A DNA stretch of 51,904 bases from Sphingomonas azotifigens NBRC 15497 (GTDB lineage Bacteria; Pseudomonadota; Alphaproteobacteria; Sphingomonadales; Sphingomonadaceae), in the NCBI RefSeq assembly GCF_002091475.1, contig NZ_BCTR01000055.1, positions 1 through 51,904 on the forward strand, in the 5' to 3' direction. Below, piece after piece: positions 17,346 through 27,654 of the stretch. Position numbers and translations under genes: made by a program. Every line of letters begins with the position of its first letter. Position 1 is the first letter of the stretch. Below the pieces are notes generated by a model that was not told where the DNA came from, did not search any database, and saw only the letters and a list, made by a program, of their open reading frames with translations.

Positions 17346-17740
17346 AGCTCCTGGTAGATCACAATCTACCGCCCCGATTGGCGCAAGCGCTACATATCAT
17401 CTTTGAACCTGAGCACGAAATCGTTGCGCTGGGAAAGAAATTCGGCCGACACAATCTTAAAGACGAAGAATGGATTCCCGCTCTAGGGAAGGAGGGCGGA
17501 TGGGCCGTCTTGTCAGCTGACATGAACATAGCAAAGAAGCGCCCATCCAGGGACCTGTTTATCCGCGCAGGCTTGGTCGGATTTTTCTTCAGCCCAGCGA
17601 TGCAGAAATGGCCCCTCCACCGGCAAACGGCCCGCGTGCTGACGTTATGGCCCCAAATGGCTTCCCACGTCCGCACTACGGCTAATGGCGCCTTCGAGGT
17701 GCCAGCGAGCGGAAGCAAGTTCCGCTCGATAGGCCGCTAA
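17342..17740 (+). CDS. DUF5615 / Mut7-C-type PIN-like protein (probable toxin RNase)
   Basis: A 132-residue protein with start GTG at 17342 inside the stop of the preceding gene. The N-terminus MKLLVDHNLPPRLAQAL carries the first acidic residue (Asp 6) and the DxNLP signature of DUF5615 PIN-like proteins. LSADMNIAK carries the second (Asp 60), and RAGLVGFFFS the conserved final strand. PIN-like proteins are metal-dependent ribonucleases, and DUF5615 genes are commonly paired with DUF433 genes as predicted toxin-antitoxin modules. Toxicity here is inferred. The C-terminal 25 residues are an extension beyond the fold. Confidence 0.75.
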   Translation: MKLLVDHNLPPRLAQALHIIFEPEHEIVALGKKFGRHNLKDEEWIPALGKEGGWAVLSADMNIAKKRPSRDLFIRAGLVGFFFSPAMQKWPLHRQTARVLTLWPQMASHVRTTANGAFEVPASGSKFRSIGR

Positions 17741-17761
17741 CCCCGAGAACCACAGAGCACA

Positions 17762-19633
<1,872 letters not shown>

Positions 19634-19689
19634 GCTCGTCTACTCCTTGGGCGGAACGCGGGGAGCAGACGGACCTCGGGGAACAAGAC

Positions 19690-19783
19690 CCTCCCTCCCT
19701 ACGCCGGTGTCAACCGGATCAGGTTCAGCGGGTCGAGGGCTGCAGCCCTCCTCTCAACCGCTGCGCCAGCGGTCCCCCGGGGA
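19690..19783 (-). ncRNA. TPP riboswitch (THI element) controlling thiC
   Basis: On the minus strand the conserved parts appear in order: a GGGGG-closed P1 start, GGTTGAGAGG (the pyrimidine-sensing helix), then ACCCGCTGAACCTGATC, CCGGTTGACACCGG and GTAGGGAGGG. This is the standard aptamer, complete. The gap to the thiC start is short, so control is probably through access to the ribosome binding site rather than a separate terminator; no strong terminator was seen in it. Confidence 0.95.
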
Positions 19784-19858
19784 ATGACTAGCCGTGTACA
19801 GGCACGCGGCGCGCCGGGCAATCCCGACGCGCCGCCATCCTACCAAAGGTTAGCGAGA

Positions 19859-20566
19859 TCAGGCGAAACGCACGGCGGTCCGCACCCGGCGACGGCGGAG
19901 CGCGCCGCCGGCAAGGCCGAAGCCACCGATCAGCATCGCCCAGGCCGCCGGTTCGGGCACGCCCGCGCCGCTGGTCGCACCCGCGCTGAACACCGCCTTG
20001 AACTGGACGTCGCCGAGCGCGCCGTTGCTGTCGTCCCAGCGCTGACCGACGACGTTCGCGAACGCCGGGCCGTTGTTGGTGTACACGAAGTCGCCGCCGC
20101 CATAGGCGTCGCTGCCGAACGTGCCCGCCGTCGGCATCCAGGCGCTGCCGGCATTCGCCGGCTGGTCGACGCCCACCGTCGTAAGGAACGCGACATAGTG
20201 CTGGCCGCGGATCAGATCGAGCGCGCCGACCGAGAACTCAAGGGCGTCAAACGCATTGCCCGAGGTGCCGCCGAAGCTGCGCACGTCGCTGGCGAAGAGC
20301 GCCGGACCGACCGCGCCATAGCCGGTCCAGGAATAGACATAGGCGCGAACATTCGTCGCGTCGCCGCCGAGATAGAAGGTGAAAGCATTCAGCGCGTTCT
20401 CGGTCCCCACCGTGAACGTCTGCCCATAGGTAGGCGTAGCATCGCGCCCGAAGCTGTACATCCTATCGACATAGGGACCGCTGGTATCGATCGTATCGGC
20501 CGAGCTCGGCGAGGCGATCGTTACGACTGCGAAACAAGCAATTCCGAAAACGGCAGCAATGTTCAT
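19859..20566 (-). CDS. PEPxxWA-CTERM sorting domain protein
   Basis: A 235-residue exported protein. The signal peptide ends near residue 23 (SADT). The middle is a Gly/Asn/Tyr-rich beta domain with YVYSWTGYGAVGPALF and a DSNGALGDVQFKAVF strand. The C-terminus has PEPAAWAMLIGGFGLAGGALRRRR: the PEPxxWA motif, a membrane helix and a basic cluster, which is the exosortase-processed sorting tail found in sphingomonads. The mature role is unknown. ATG at 20566. It lies between the thiC riboswitch and the MipA gene and is probably a single transcription unit. Confidence 0.85.
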   Translation of the reverse strand: MNIAAVFGIACFAVVTIASPSSADTIDTSGPYVDRMYSFGRDATPTYGQTFTVGTENALNAFTFYLGGDATNVRAYVYSWTGYGAVGPALFASDVRSFGGTSGNAFDALEFSVGALDLIRGQHYVAFLTTVGVDQPANAGSAWMPTAGTFGSDAYGGGDFVYTNNGPAFANVVGQRWDDSNGALGDVQFKAVFSAGATSGAGVPEPAAWAMLIGGFGLAGGALRRRRVRTAVRFA

Positions 20567-20722
20567 ACTTCCCCCCTACAGGCCCGGCAACAGCCGCAAG
20601 GCGTCACGGCGTGAGAATCGATGCGGAACCTTGGGGTTGCTTGGTAATGCTCCGAAATGGATCAGGCAATTCAGAAGCGAGGTCCGAAGCGGATCATTCG
20701 CATGGCCCCGCTTCTCCTGCGG

Positions 20723-21577
20723 TCAGAAGGTATAGGCCAGTCCCAGTGCGCCGAACCACTGGTCGCGCGACCCGGCAATCCGCACCACGGGGGAGTCCGC
20801 TGCATCGTCGAGCATGCGCCGATAGGCGACGCCGCCGACCGCCGACAGGCCGTGGGTGAGGTCGCCGGTGAGCGATACGTTGCCCATCGCGCCAAGCGTC
20901 CAGTCCTTCCAGCCCTTGCGGGCGTAATAGACCGGCAGGCCGCTGCGCGCGCTGCCGCCCGGCGTCACGCCGAAATAGGTCTGGGCATAGCCGTTGCCCA
21001 TGTAATTGCCCGAGAGGTTGAGCAGCACATAGGCCTTGCGGCTGAGCGGCGTGCCGTAGCTGACCGACGGCGACATCACATAGCTCTTGTGCACCGTGCC
21101 GACGTCATGGACGTAGGAGAAGCTCACCGTCAGCTTGTCATAGTCGCTGGTGATCAGCCCCTGCTTGCCGATGCCGACGAACCCGCCCGCCTCGACCGCG
21201 GTGTCGATCTTGCCGAGCGCCGCCACTTGGCGGTCGTCGATCCGCGAGGTCCGGTTGAGGTTGACGTTGACCACCGGCCCGGCCTGCAAATCCCAGCCTG
21301 GGCCATTGTTGTCGGCGATCACATCGGCCCAGGCGCGGCTGCCGAGCACGACGAAATTGATGCCCGAGACGCGGCCGCGGACCAGCGGCGCGGCGGTGAC
21401 GACATTCTTGTCCGAGCCGTCATAGCTCGGCACCGTCGCCGCGCCCACGCCAAGCGTCACCGTATCGCGCGTCATGTCGGGCGGCGAATCGGTGCTTTGC
21501 TGGGCGAAGGCAGGCGCTGCCGCAAGCAGCGGAAGCGAGGCGAACGCGGCGCGCGTCGCGGTGCGCAAGAAAGGCAT
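20723..21577 (-). CDS. MipA/OmpV family outer membrane protein
   Basis: A 284-residue outer-membrane beta-barrel with a signal peptide ending AFAQQ near residue 26. It has GVGAATVPSYDGSDKN (the family N-terminal strand), repeated amphipathic strands, and a C-terminal Y-T-F end recognised by the BAM complex. MipA/OmpV proteins scaffold murein enzymes or form pores; the function here is not known. GGAG precedes the ATG at 21577. It is the last gene of a hydroxylase - DUF2141 - MipA set, 67 bases after DUF2141. Confidence 0.87.
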   Translation of the reverse strand: MPFLRTATRAAFASLPLLAAAPAFAQQSTDSPPDMTRDTVTLGVGAATVPSYDGSDKNVVTAAPLVRGRVSGINFVVLGSRAWADVIADNNGPGWDLQAGPVVNVNLNRTSRIDDRQVAALGKIDTAVEAGGFVGIGKQGLITSDYDKLTVSFSYVHDVGTVHKSYVMSPSVSYGTPLSRKAYVLLNLSGNYMGNGYAQTYFGVTPGGSARSGLPVYYARKGWKDWTLGAMGNVSLTGDLTHGLSAVGGVAYRRMLDDAADSPVVRIAGSRDQWFGALGLAYTF

Positions 21578-21644
21578 GGGGATACTCCGGGAACAGGATC
21601 GTGCGGATCAGAACCCGGGAAACGCCTGCAATCTCGCGCAGTTC

Positions 21645-22148
21645 CTACAGCAGGTAGCGCAGCTTCACTTCCTGCCGGTCGCTGCCGCCCTCGAGCGGGA
21701 ATTGCGCGGCGGAAAAGCGCGGCGGCCCGAAGCCGATCACCGGGTTGCGCGAAAAGCCGAAGCCTTCGCGCGGGATACCCATGAAGGTGTCGAGCTTGCC
21801 GTTGCCGTTGGCGTCGTGGATCACCGCCACCGCATAGTCGCCGGGCGCCAGGCCGCTGAGGCGAAGCTTGCCCTCGGCGGCTGGGATCGTCCGCTTGATC
21901 GCGCCGCGCCCGTCGCGGCAATCGGGAAACTCGCTGGCGGCCGGGGCAATGCAGATCTGCAGCAGCCCGCGTGTCGAGCGCAGGCTGGTGAAGTCAAGCT
22001 CCAGCGTCGCCAGCGGCGCGGCGCTGGTCAACAGCGGCAGCGCGACGAGCGCGCCCCCCCCGCGGCGCAGGATCGAACCGCCCCAGCCCCTGGTCCGTCC
22101 CGCACAGCCGGTCCCAGAACCGGAAATATAGTCCATAGTTGCACCCAT
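21645..22148 (-). CDS. DUF2141 secreted protein, start uncertain
   Basis: The conserved part begins near residue 45 (LATLELDFTSLRSTRG) and carries the DUF2141 signatures: a C-I-A strand, AVIHDANGNGKLDTFMGIPREGFGFS and a final strand VKLRYLL. The hydrophobic signal-like segment ALVALPLLTSAAP lies at about 33-45. The ATG at 22148 gives a long, odd N-terminus inside the hydroxylase gene. A normal start such as a codon just before LRRGGG would be expected, but the codon there is ATC. An 8-C run at 22054-22061 lies in this junction and may hide a frameshift. Function unknown, probably periplasmic. Confidence 0.7.
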   Translation of the reverse strand: MGATMDYISGSGTGCAGRTRGWGGSILRRGGGALVALPLLTSAAPLATLELDFTSLRSTRGLLQICIAPAASEFPDCRDGRGAIKRTIPAAEGKLRLSGLAPGDYAVAVIHDANGNGKLDTFMGIPREGFGFSRNPVIGFGPPRFSAAQFPLEGGSDRQEVKLRYLL

Positions 22149-22791
22149 ACCGCTCGTGATGGCGCTGGTGATGACTTGCCGTGATCAGCCATGCGCCCAA
22201 AGGCCCCCGCCACATAAAGGCCGGGAAGATCTCCCAGCCCATATGATTGGTCACTCCCATAACCGTCATGATCGTCAGGACCAAGCCAAGCGCGCCGACA
22301 TGAATGGGAATTGCGAAGACCAGCAGCGGAATCACGATCGCGCCCGACAGCGCCTCTCCCCAATGGAAGTTCATCGCCGCCCAGGCGGTGGGCGGGCGGC
22401 TGGCATGGTGGACGGCGTGATAGCGGCGGAACAGCGCCGGCACGTGCATCGCGCGGTGCGTCCAGTAGAACCAGCTGTCGTGCAGGAACAGGTAGAGGAA
22501 CACCGAAACCGGCAGGTACCAGAGCGGCCAGGCATGGACGTCGTCGTAGATGCGGGTCCAGCCTTGCGCCTTCCAGCCCCAGGCGACGATGCCGGCGGGG
22601 ATGCCGTAGATCACCGCGGAGGCGAGGCTCCAGCCGATCTCCATGCGGATCTGCTGGCTCAGCCCGGCATAAAGCCCCGGATGGCGCAACCGCGTCGCCA
22701 GCGCGAAACCGGCCGAGGCGGCAAGATAGCGCACGCCGACGATCACCGTCATGGCGATCGCGGAGGCGAGGATGGCAAGGGCGATGTCCAT
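21994..22791 (-). CDS. Sterol desaturase / fatty acid hydroxylase family protein
   Basis: An integral membrane di-iron oxygenase. Three histidine clusters are seen, HDSWFYWTHRAMH, HAVHHASRPP and HHQRHHERYG, with four or more membrane helices (residues about 5-22, 50-75, 85-105, 145-170). Such enzymes hydroxylate or desaturate lipids, sterols or carotenoids. The nearby crt operon makes a xanthophyll hydroxylase possible, but that is only a guess. GGGAG precedes the ATG at 22791. The last 30 residues, from RGGRARRAAAV, are Arg/Ala-rich and unlike the family, and overlap the DUF2141 frame at an 8-base homopolymer. Confidence 0.85.
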   Translation of the reverse strand: MDIALAILASAIAMTVIVGVRYLAASAGFALATRLRHPGLYAGLSQQIRMEIGWSLASAVIYGIPAGIVAWGWKAQGWTRIYDDVHAWPLWYLPVSVFLYLFLHDSWFYWTHRAMHVPALFRRYHAVHHASRPPTAWAAMNFHWGEALSGAIVIPLLVFAIPIHVGALGLVLTIMTVMGVTNHMGWEIFPAFMWRGPLGAWLITASHHQRHHERYGCNYGLYFRFWDRLCGTDQGLGRFDPAPRGGRARRAAAVDQRRAAGDAGA

Positions 22792-22879
22792 GGCTCCCGC
22801 TGCTACGCCTTCGCGTGCCCCCCGGCAATGCGGCGTAACGCCGATTGTTCAGTCGCTCGCTGTTGCCTTGCTGCACCAC

Positions 22880-22893
22880 TCGTAGTTCTACGA
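22880..22893. promoter_or_regulatory. Palindrome in the divergent hydroxylase / TonB-receptor promoter region
   Basis: TCGTAG-TT-CTACGA is a perfect 6-bp inverted repeat with a 2-base spacer. It lies midway in the 187-base gap between the start of the hydroxylase (22791) and the TonB receptor (22979), where one regulator could serve both. No known regulator family is assigned. Confidence 0.35.
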
Positions 22894-22978
22894 AGACGCC
22901 AGAGCCCGAAATTTCAATCTCCGACCGCTTAGACTGCGTCGCCCAGAGAACAATAGTCATGGGACGGGAGAGATTGTC

Positions 22979-25444
22979 GTGAAACGCCGCTACTTGCTGC
23001 TCGCCTTCAGTTCGAGCGTCATCGTCCATCCTGCGCTCGCCCAGTCGAACGAGGATGCGCCAAAATCCGCCATGGCCGCCAAGGTGCCAGAGAAGGAAGT
23101 CTTCTCGACCGGCGTCGCCAAGGGCCGGGACCGGCTCGACAGCGCAACCTCGACCAGCGCCTATCGCGCGAGCGAGTTCGAGAAGCTCGGCCCGCGGCCG
23201 CTTGGCGACGTGCTGCGCACCATGCCCGGGCTGCGCGTCGAAAGCGGGATCGGCGAGGGCAACGCCAACTATACCGTGCGCGGTCTGCCGCTCGCGGCGG
23301 GCGGCTCGAAATACATGCAGTTCCAGGAAGACGGGCTGCCGGTGCTCGAGTTCGGCGACATCTTCAACGTCGCCGTCGACGTGTTCATGCGCGCCGATTT
23401 CAACGTGGCGGCGATCGAGTCGATCCGCGGCGGTTCCGGCTCGACCTTCTCGTCCAATGCGCCGGGCGGGCTGATCAACCTGATCTCCAAGACCGGCCAG
23501 ACGCGGGGCGGCGCGGTGCAGTTCACCACCGGGCTGGATTATGGCGAGAAGCGGATCGATGCGGATTATGGCCAGCCGCTCGGCAATGGCTGGCGCTTCC
23601 ATGTCGGCGGCTATTACCGCTCGGGCGAGGGGCCGCGCGACATCGGCTTCACCGGCACCAAGGGCGGCCAGATCCGCTTCAACGTGACCAAGCAGTTCGC
23701 CGCCGGCTATGTCCGGCTCAGCGGCAAATGGCTCGACGATCGCTCGCCGACCTTCGCACCCTATCCGATCAAGATCGCCGGCACCAACGACCATCCGGTG
23801 ATCAGCAGCGCCGGCAATTTCGACATTCGCAAGGACTCGCTGCTCTCGCCGTTCCTCGGCCCGGTGACGACGCTGGACGGCGACAACAAGCTCGCCCGCT
23901 TCGACGTCGCCAACGGCATGCACGCCAAGAGCAAGGCGATCGGGCTCGAGGCGCAGTTCGAAGTCGCCGGCGTGACGATCAGCGAGCGGGCGCGCTATTC
24001 GGCCAATTCGGGCGATTTCCTGCGCGTGTTCCCCTCGGCCGTCGGCCCGATCGCAACGATCGCCGCCTCGCAGGCCGGCACCGGCGCGGTGGCGACCTAT
24101 GCCAGCGGCCCGAACATCGGCAAGACGGTGCCGATCGATGCGAACGGCAACGGCCTGCTCTCGTTCAACTACATGGCGCAGACCCGTATCGGCGCGCTCG
24201 ACAATTTCACCAACGACGTCCGCGCCACCAAGGTGTGGAAGCTCGGCCATGGCGACCTGACGGTCACCGGCGGCCTGTACAAGGCGAACCAGAAGCTCAA
24301 TGCGACCTGGCTGCATTCGGGCATCGACACCGACGTGGCCGGCAACGGCCAGACCGCGATGGTGAACGTCACCAGCGCCGGCGGCGTCGCGCAAACCCAG
24401 AACGGCTATTACACCTTCAGCCGCAACGGCAGCAAATTCCGCCGCATCTTCGACGTGTCGTACGACATCTTCGCGCCCTATGGCTCGGTCAACTACCATG
24501 TCGGCAAGCTCTCGATCGGCGGGAGCCTGCGCTACGATCGCGGGCGGGTGCGCGGCTCGCTGGTCGGCGCCGATCTGGGCGGCGGCCGCGTTGGGCTGAT
24601 CCGCTACGACATCAACGGCAACGGCGTGATCTCGGCACCCGAAACCCGCGTCGCCTATCTGCCACTGACGACGCCAGCGCCGGTCCGCTACAATTACGGT
24701 TATTGGAGCTATTCGAGCGGCATCAACTACCGCGTCGCCGAGCCCTTCTCGGTATTCGCCCGCTACAGCCGCGGCGCGCGCGCCAATGCCGACAAGATCC
24801 TGTTCACCCCCGCGGTGAGCGCGATCGACGGCAGCGTGCCCAACGCCGCGGACAAATATGACCAGGTCCGCCAGCTCGAAGGCGGGTTCAAGTTCCGCAA
24901 GGCGGGCGCGACGCTCAACGTCACCGCCTTCCGCGCGACGGCGGACGACCACAACGTCCTCAACGGATCGGCCAACCAGACGATCCGCAGCTACCGCGCG
25001 ACCGGCGTGGAAATGGAGGGCGGCTATCGGCGCGGGATCTTCGGCATCACCGCCGGCGCCACCTACACCACCGCCAAGATCACCCGGGACTTCCTTGATC
25101 CCACGCTGACCGGCAAGCAGCCGCGCCACCAGCCGGCCTGGACGCTGGAGGCGACCCCGCAGATCGAGCTGCGCCGCGTTACCCTCGGCGCCAACATCGT
25201 GACGATCACCAGCAGCTATGCGCAGGACAGCAACCTGCTCAAGATGCCGGGCTTCACCGTGGTCAACGCCTTTGCGGTGGTGAAGCCGATCGATCGGGTG
25301 CGCGTGATGCTCAACGCCAGCAACCTGTTCGACAAGGTCGGCTTCTTCGAGTTCAACCAGAGCGAAGTGCCGGCCAACGGCGTCGGCTGGGGCCGCGCGA
25401 TCAATGGCCGCACCGTGTCGCTCTCGGCCAAGCTGGACTTCTGA
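22979..25444 (+). CDS. TonB-dependent outer membrane receptor
   Basis: An 821-residue transporter of the outer membrane that takes up a ligand using energy passed from TonB. GTG start at 22979 behind GAGAGA; the signal peptide ends after ALAQ near residue 22. The plug domain (about 50-175) has the family order LGDVLRTMPGLRVESG, YTVRGLPL, IESIRGGSGSTFSSNAPGGLINLISKTG. The barrel follows and ends in the terminal aromatic KLDF. There is a PEKEVFSTGV segment near the N-terminus in TonB-box position. Ligand unknown. It is divergent from the hydroxylase - DUF2141 - MipA set. Confidence 0.93.
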   Translation: MKRRYLLLAFSSSVIVHPALAQSNEDAPKSAMAAKVPEKEVFSTGVAKGRDRLDSATSTSAYRASEFEKLGPRPLGDVLRTMPGLRVESGIGEGNANYTVRGLPLAAGGSKYMQFQEDGLPVLEFGDIFNVAVDVFMRADFNVAAIESIRGGSGSTFSSNAPGGLINLISKTGQTRGGAVQFTTGLDYGEKRIDADYGQPLGNGWRFHVGGYYRSGEGPRDIGFTGTKGGQIRFNVTKQFAAGYVRLSGKWLDDRSPTFAPYPIKIAGTNDHPVISSAGNFDIRKDSLLSPFLGPVTTLDGDNKLARFDVANGMHAKSKAIGLEAQFEVAGVTISERARYSANSGDFLRVFPSAVGPIATIAASQAGTGAVATYASGPNIGKTVPIDANGNGLLSFNYMAQTRIGALDNFTNDVRATKVWKLGHGDLTVTGGLYKANQKLNATWLHSGIDTDVAGNGQTAMVNVTSAGGVAQTQNGYYTFSRNGSKFRRIFDVSYDIFAPYGSVNYHVGKLSIGGSLRYDRGRVRGSLVGADLGGGRVGLIRYDINGNGVISAPETRVAYLPLTTPAPVRYNYGYWSYSSGINYRVAEPFSVFARYSRGARANADKILFTPAVSAIDGSVPNAADKYDQVRQLEGGFKFRKAGATLNVTAFRATADDHNVLNGSANQTIRSYRATGVEMEGGYRRGIFGITAGATYTTAKITRDFLDPTLTGKQPRHQPAWTLEATPQIELRRVTLGANIVTITSSYAQDSNLLKMPGFTVVNAFAVVKPIDRVRVMLNASNLFDKVGFFEFNQSEVPANGVGWGRAINGRTVSLSAKLDF

Positions 25445-25449
25445 GAAAA

Positions 25450-25478
25450 GGGAGGCGCCGGTGCCGCCGGCGCCTCCC
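25450..25478 (-). terminator. Strong hairpin between convergent genes
   Basis: A perfect 12-bp stem, GGGAGGCGCCGG and CCGGCGCCTCCC, with a 5-base loop. It lies between the TonB-receptor stop and the stop of the convergent PEPxxWA-CTERM gene. On the minus strand TTTTC follows, so it ends the minus-strand transcript best; it may serve both. Confidence 0.75.
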
Positions 25479-25486
25479 GGCCCCGT

Positions 25487-26287
25487 TCAGGCGCGCGCGA
25501 AGGTCACGCGGCGACGACGCAGCGCGCCGCCGGCAAAGCCGAACCCGCCGATCAGCAGCGCCCAGGCGGCCGGCTCCGGCACCGCGCTCGCCGGCGGCAT
25601 CACGCCGGCGGTAAGCGTCAGGTCGTCGATCGCAAGGCCATGATCCGAACCGCCGACGTCGCGGTCGGTCCAGCGGATCGCGAAGCTGCCGCCGCTGGCG
25701 ATCAGCAGATTGTCGATCGTCGCACTGATTTCCTTGCGGTTGCCCGCGGCATTGCCGTCAAGCGCGCTGCTTGCGCTGCCCGAGCCGGTGCCGTTCTTGA
25801 TGCTCGCGAAGTCGAGCGCCTTGAACGCGGTCCAGCTGCCGTTCGACAGCCCGGTGGCGTTCAGCGAATATTCGAAGCTCAGCACGTCGCTGCTGGCGGT
25901 GCCCAGGCGCCACTGCTCGCCAAAATAGTCGAGCGTGATCGACTGAATCGTGCTGCCCAGCGCGTTGGTGAAGAAGGCGCCGAACAGGATCGGCGTCGCG
26001 TTGCCCGAGGTGACGCTGCCCAGCGCGCGCTCGCTGCCGCTGCCGAAGGCATAGGCGGTACCGCCATTGGCGTTGGTGGTCGCATAGGCGTCGTCCGAAC
26101 CCGCGGTGCTGCTGCCGCGCTCGTCGAGCTGCCAGCCGGTGGGCAGCAGCTTGCTGGTGCCGCTGGTCGCCAGCGTGTTGAAGTTCTGCGTATAGGTATT
26201 GGTGGTCAGCACCACCTGGGCCTGCGCGGCGGGCGCACCGATCACCGCGGCGGCGACCAGCGTCGCGCCGAAAAGCTTGTTTTGCAT
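25487..26287 (-). CDS. PEPxxWA-CTERM sorting domain protein
   Basis: A 266-residue exported protein. The signal peptide ends AAQAQ near residue 24. The main part is Ser/Thr/Gly-rich beta structure with NFNTLATSG at the start and a FAIRWTDRDVGGSDHGLAIDDLTLTAG strand at the end, as in lectin-like or jelly-roll surface proteins with a TYTQNFNTL opening. The tail PEPAAWALLIGGFGFAGGALRRRR is the PEPxxWA signal, membrane helix and basic cluster. It is the second such protein in the window. Convergent to the TonB receptor, with a strong terminator between. Confidence 0.85.
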   Translation of the reverse strand: MQNKLFGATLVAAAVIGAPAAQAQVVLTTNTYTQNFNTLATSGTSKLLPTGWQLDERGSSTAGSDDAYATTNANGGTAYAFGSGSERALGSVTSGNATPILFGAFFTNALGSTIQSITLDYFGEQWRLGTASSDVLSFEYSLNATGLSNGSWTAFKALDFASIKNGTGSGSASSALDGNAAGNRKEISATIDNLLIASGGSFAIRWTDRDVGGSDHGLAIDDLTLTAGVMPPASAVPEPAAWALLIGGFGFAGGALRRRRVTFARA

Positions 26288-26496
26288 TGCTTTGGATCCC
26301 CTAGTTCATAAACCGCAACCGCGGCGCCCCGGGGCTAGGGCGGAAATGTGCAAGGCCTGTGACGATGGTTAAGGGAAAATGAACTTTTTGCCGAGGCTTC
26401 TCCCGTTCCGGGACATGCCCGCAGCCACCCCTCGGTTCGCCGCGCCGCCCCAAAGCCGGGGTTCCCACACCCCCCTGCTTGGGCTAGGCGGCTGCA

Positions 26497-27654
26497 ATGC
26501 CTTCAACCATCAGTTGTGACGTCGCCATTGTCGGCGGCGGCCTTGCGGGCGGGCTTATCGCGCTCGCACTTCGGAAGAAGAAACCTGATTGCACCGTCCG
26601 GCTCATCGAAGGCTCGGCGCGGATCGGCGGCAATCACCTCTGGTCGTTCTTCGCCGAGGATATCGCGCCGGAGCATCGCTGGCTCGCCGCGCCGCTGATC
26701 TGCCATGGCTGGAACGGCTATGACGTCGCCTTCCCGGCGCATGCCCGCAGCCTGCCCGGCCGCTATTATTCGGTCGAGTCCGATCATTTCGATCGCGTGG
26801 TGCGCGCGGCGCTGGGCCCCAAGGGCCTGCTGCTCGGCCGCGAGGCGGCGGACGTCACCCCCACCGCGGTCGCGCTCGCCGACGGCGACCTGGTCGAGGC
26901 CGAGGGCGTGATCGACTGTCGCGGCGTCGGCGATACCAGCGCGCTGCAACTCGGCTGGCAGAAGTTTCACGGCGCCGAGCTCGCGCTCGCCGCGCTCAAC
27001 AACGTGCCGCGCCCGCTGATCATGGACGCGACGGTACCGCAGATCGACGGCTATCGCTTCGTCTACTGCCTGCCGTTCACGCCGACGCGGATGTTCGTCG
27101 AGGATACCTATTACAGCGACACGCCGTCGATCGACGTGCTCGCCACCGGCGAACGGATCGAGGCCTATGCCGACGCCGCCGGCTGGCAGGTCGATCGCGT
27201 GCTGCGCGAGGAAGTCGGCAGCCTGCCGGTGGCGATGGGCGGCGACCATAGCGCCTATTGGGCCGCCGGCGGCCGCGGCATCGCCAAGGCGGGGATGAAA
27301 GCCGGGCTGTTCCACCCGATGACCGGCTATTCCTTCCCCGACGCGGTCCGCACCGCGGCGCTGATCGCCGAGACCCGCGACTATTCCGGCGGTGCGCTGC
27401 ACCAAATGCTGTATGGCTATTCCCGCGGGCTCTGGCGCAAGCGCGGCTTCTATCGCATGCTCGCCGCGATGCTGTTCAAGGCGGCCGAACCCGAGGAGCG
27501 CTATCGCGTGCTGGAACGATTCTACCGTCTCGATGCAGGCTTGATCCAGCGCTTCTATGCCGCGCAATCGACCTGGGGAGACCGCGTCCGCGTGCTCTCG
27601 GGCAAGCCGCCGGTGCCGATCGGCCGTGCCTTCTCCGCGATCTGGAACCGCTGA
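26497..27654 (+). CDS. crtY: Lycopene beta-cyclase CrtY
   Basis: Closes both ends of lycopene to beta-rings, giving beta-carotene. The 385 residues show the FAD-binding VGGGLAGGLIAL motif at 12-23, the ARIGGNHLWSFF segment (about 41-52), the FVYCLPFTPTRMFVEDTYY region typical of bacterial CrtY, and GLFHPMTGYSFPDAV near the C-terminal cofactor site. First gene of the crt operon. The stop TGA overlaps the crtI ATG by one base, giving tight translational coupling. The 209-base gap upstream shows no clear promoter to the eye. Confidence 0.95.
   Translation: MPSTISCDVAIVGGGLAGGLIALALRKKKPDCTVRLIEGSARIGGNHLWSFFAEDIAPEHRWLAAPLICHGWNGYDVAFPAHARSLPGRYYSVESDHFDRVVRAALGPKGLLLGREAADVTPTAVALADGDLVEAEGVIDCRGVGDTSALQLGWQKFHGAELALAALNNVPRPLIMDATVPQIDGYRFVYCLPFTPTRMFVEDTYYSDTPSIDVLATGERIEAYADAAGWQVDRVLREEVGSLPVAMGGDHSAYWAAGGRGIAKAGMKAGLFHPMTGYSFPDAVRTAALIAETRDYSGGALHQMLYGYSRGLWRKRGFYRMLAAMLFKAAEPEERYRVLERFYRLDAGLIQRFYAAQSTWGDRVRVLSGKPPVPIGRAFSAIWNR

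Noticed and set aside
22028..25129. Long minus-strand open frame opposite the TonB receptor
   Set aside because: It is a mirror of the receptor gene, with no signal, motif or start; the receptor has clear plug and barrel motifs.
27258..27653. Longer CrtI start from 27258
   Set aside because: The added part is out of frame inside crtY; the FAD motif follows directly after the ATG at 27654.
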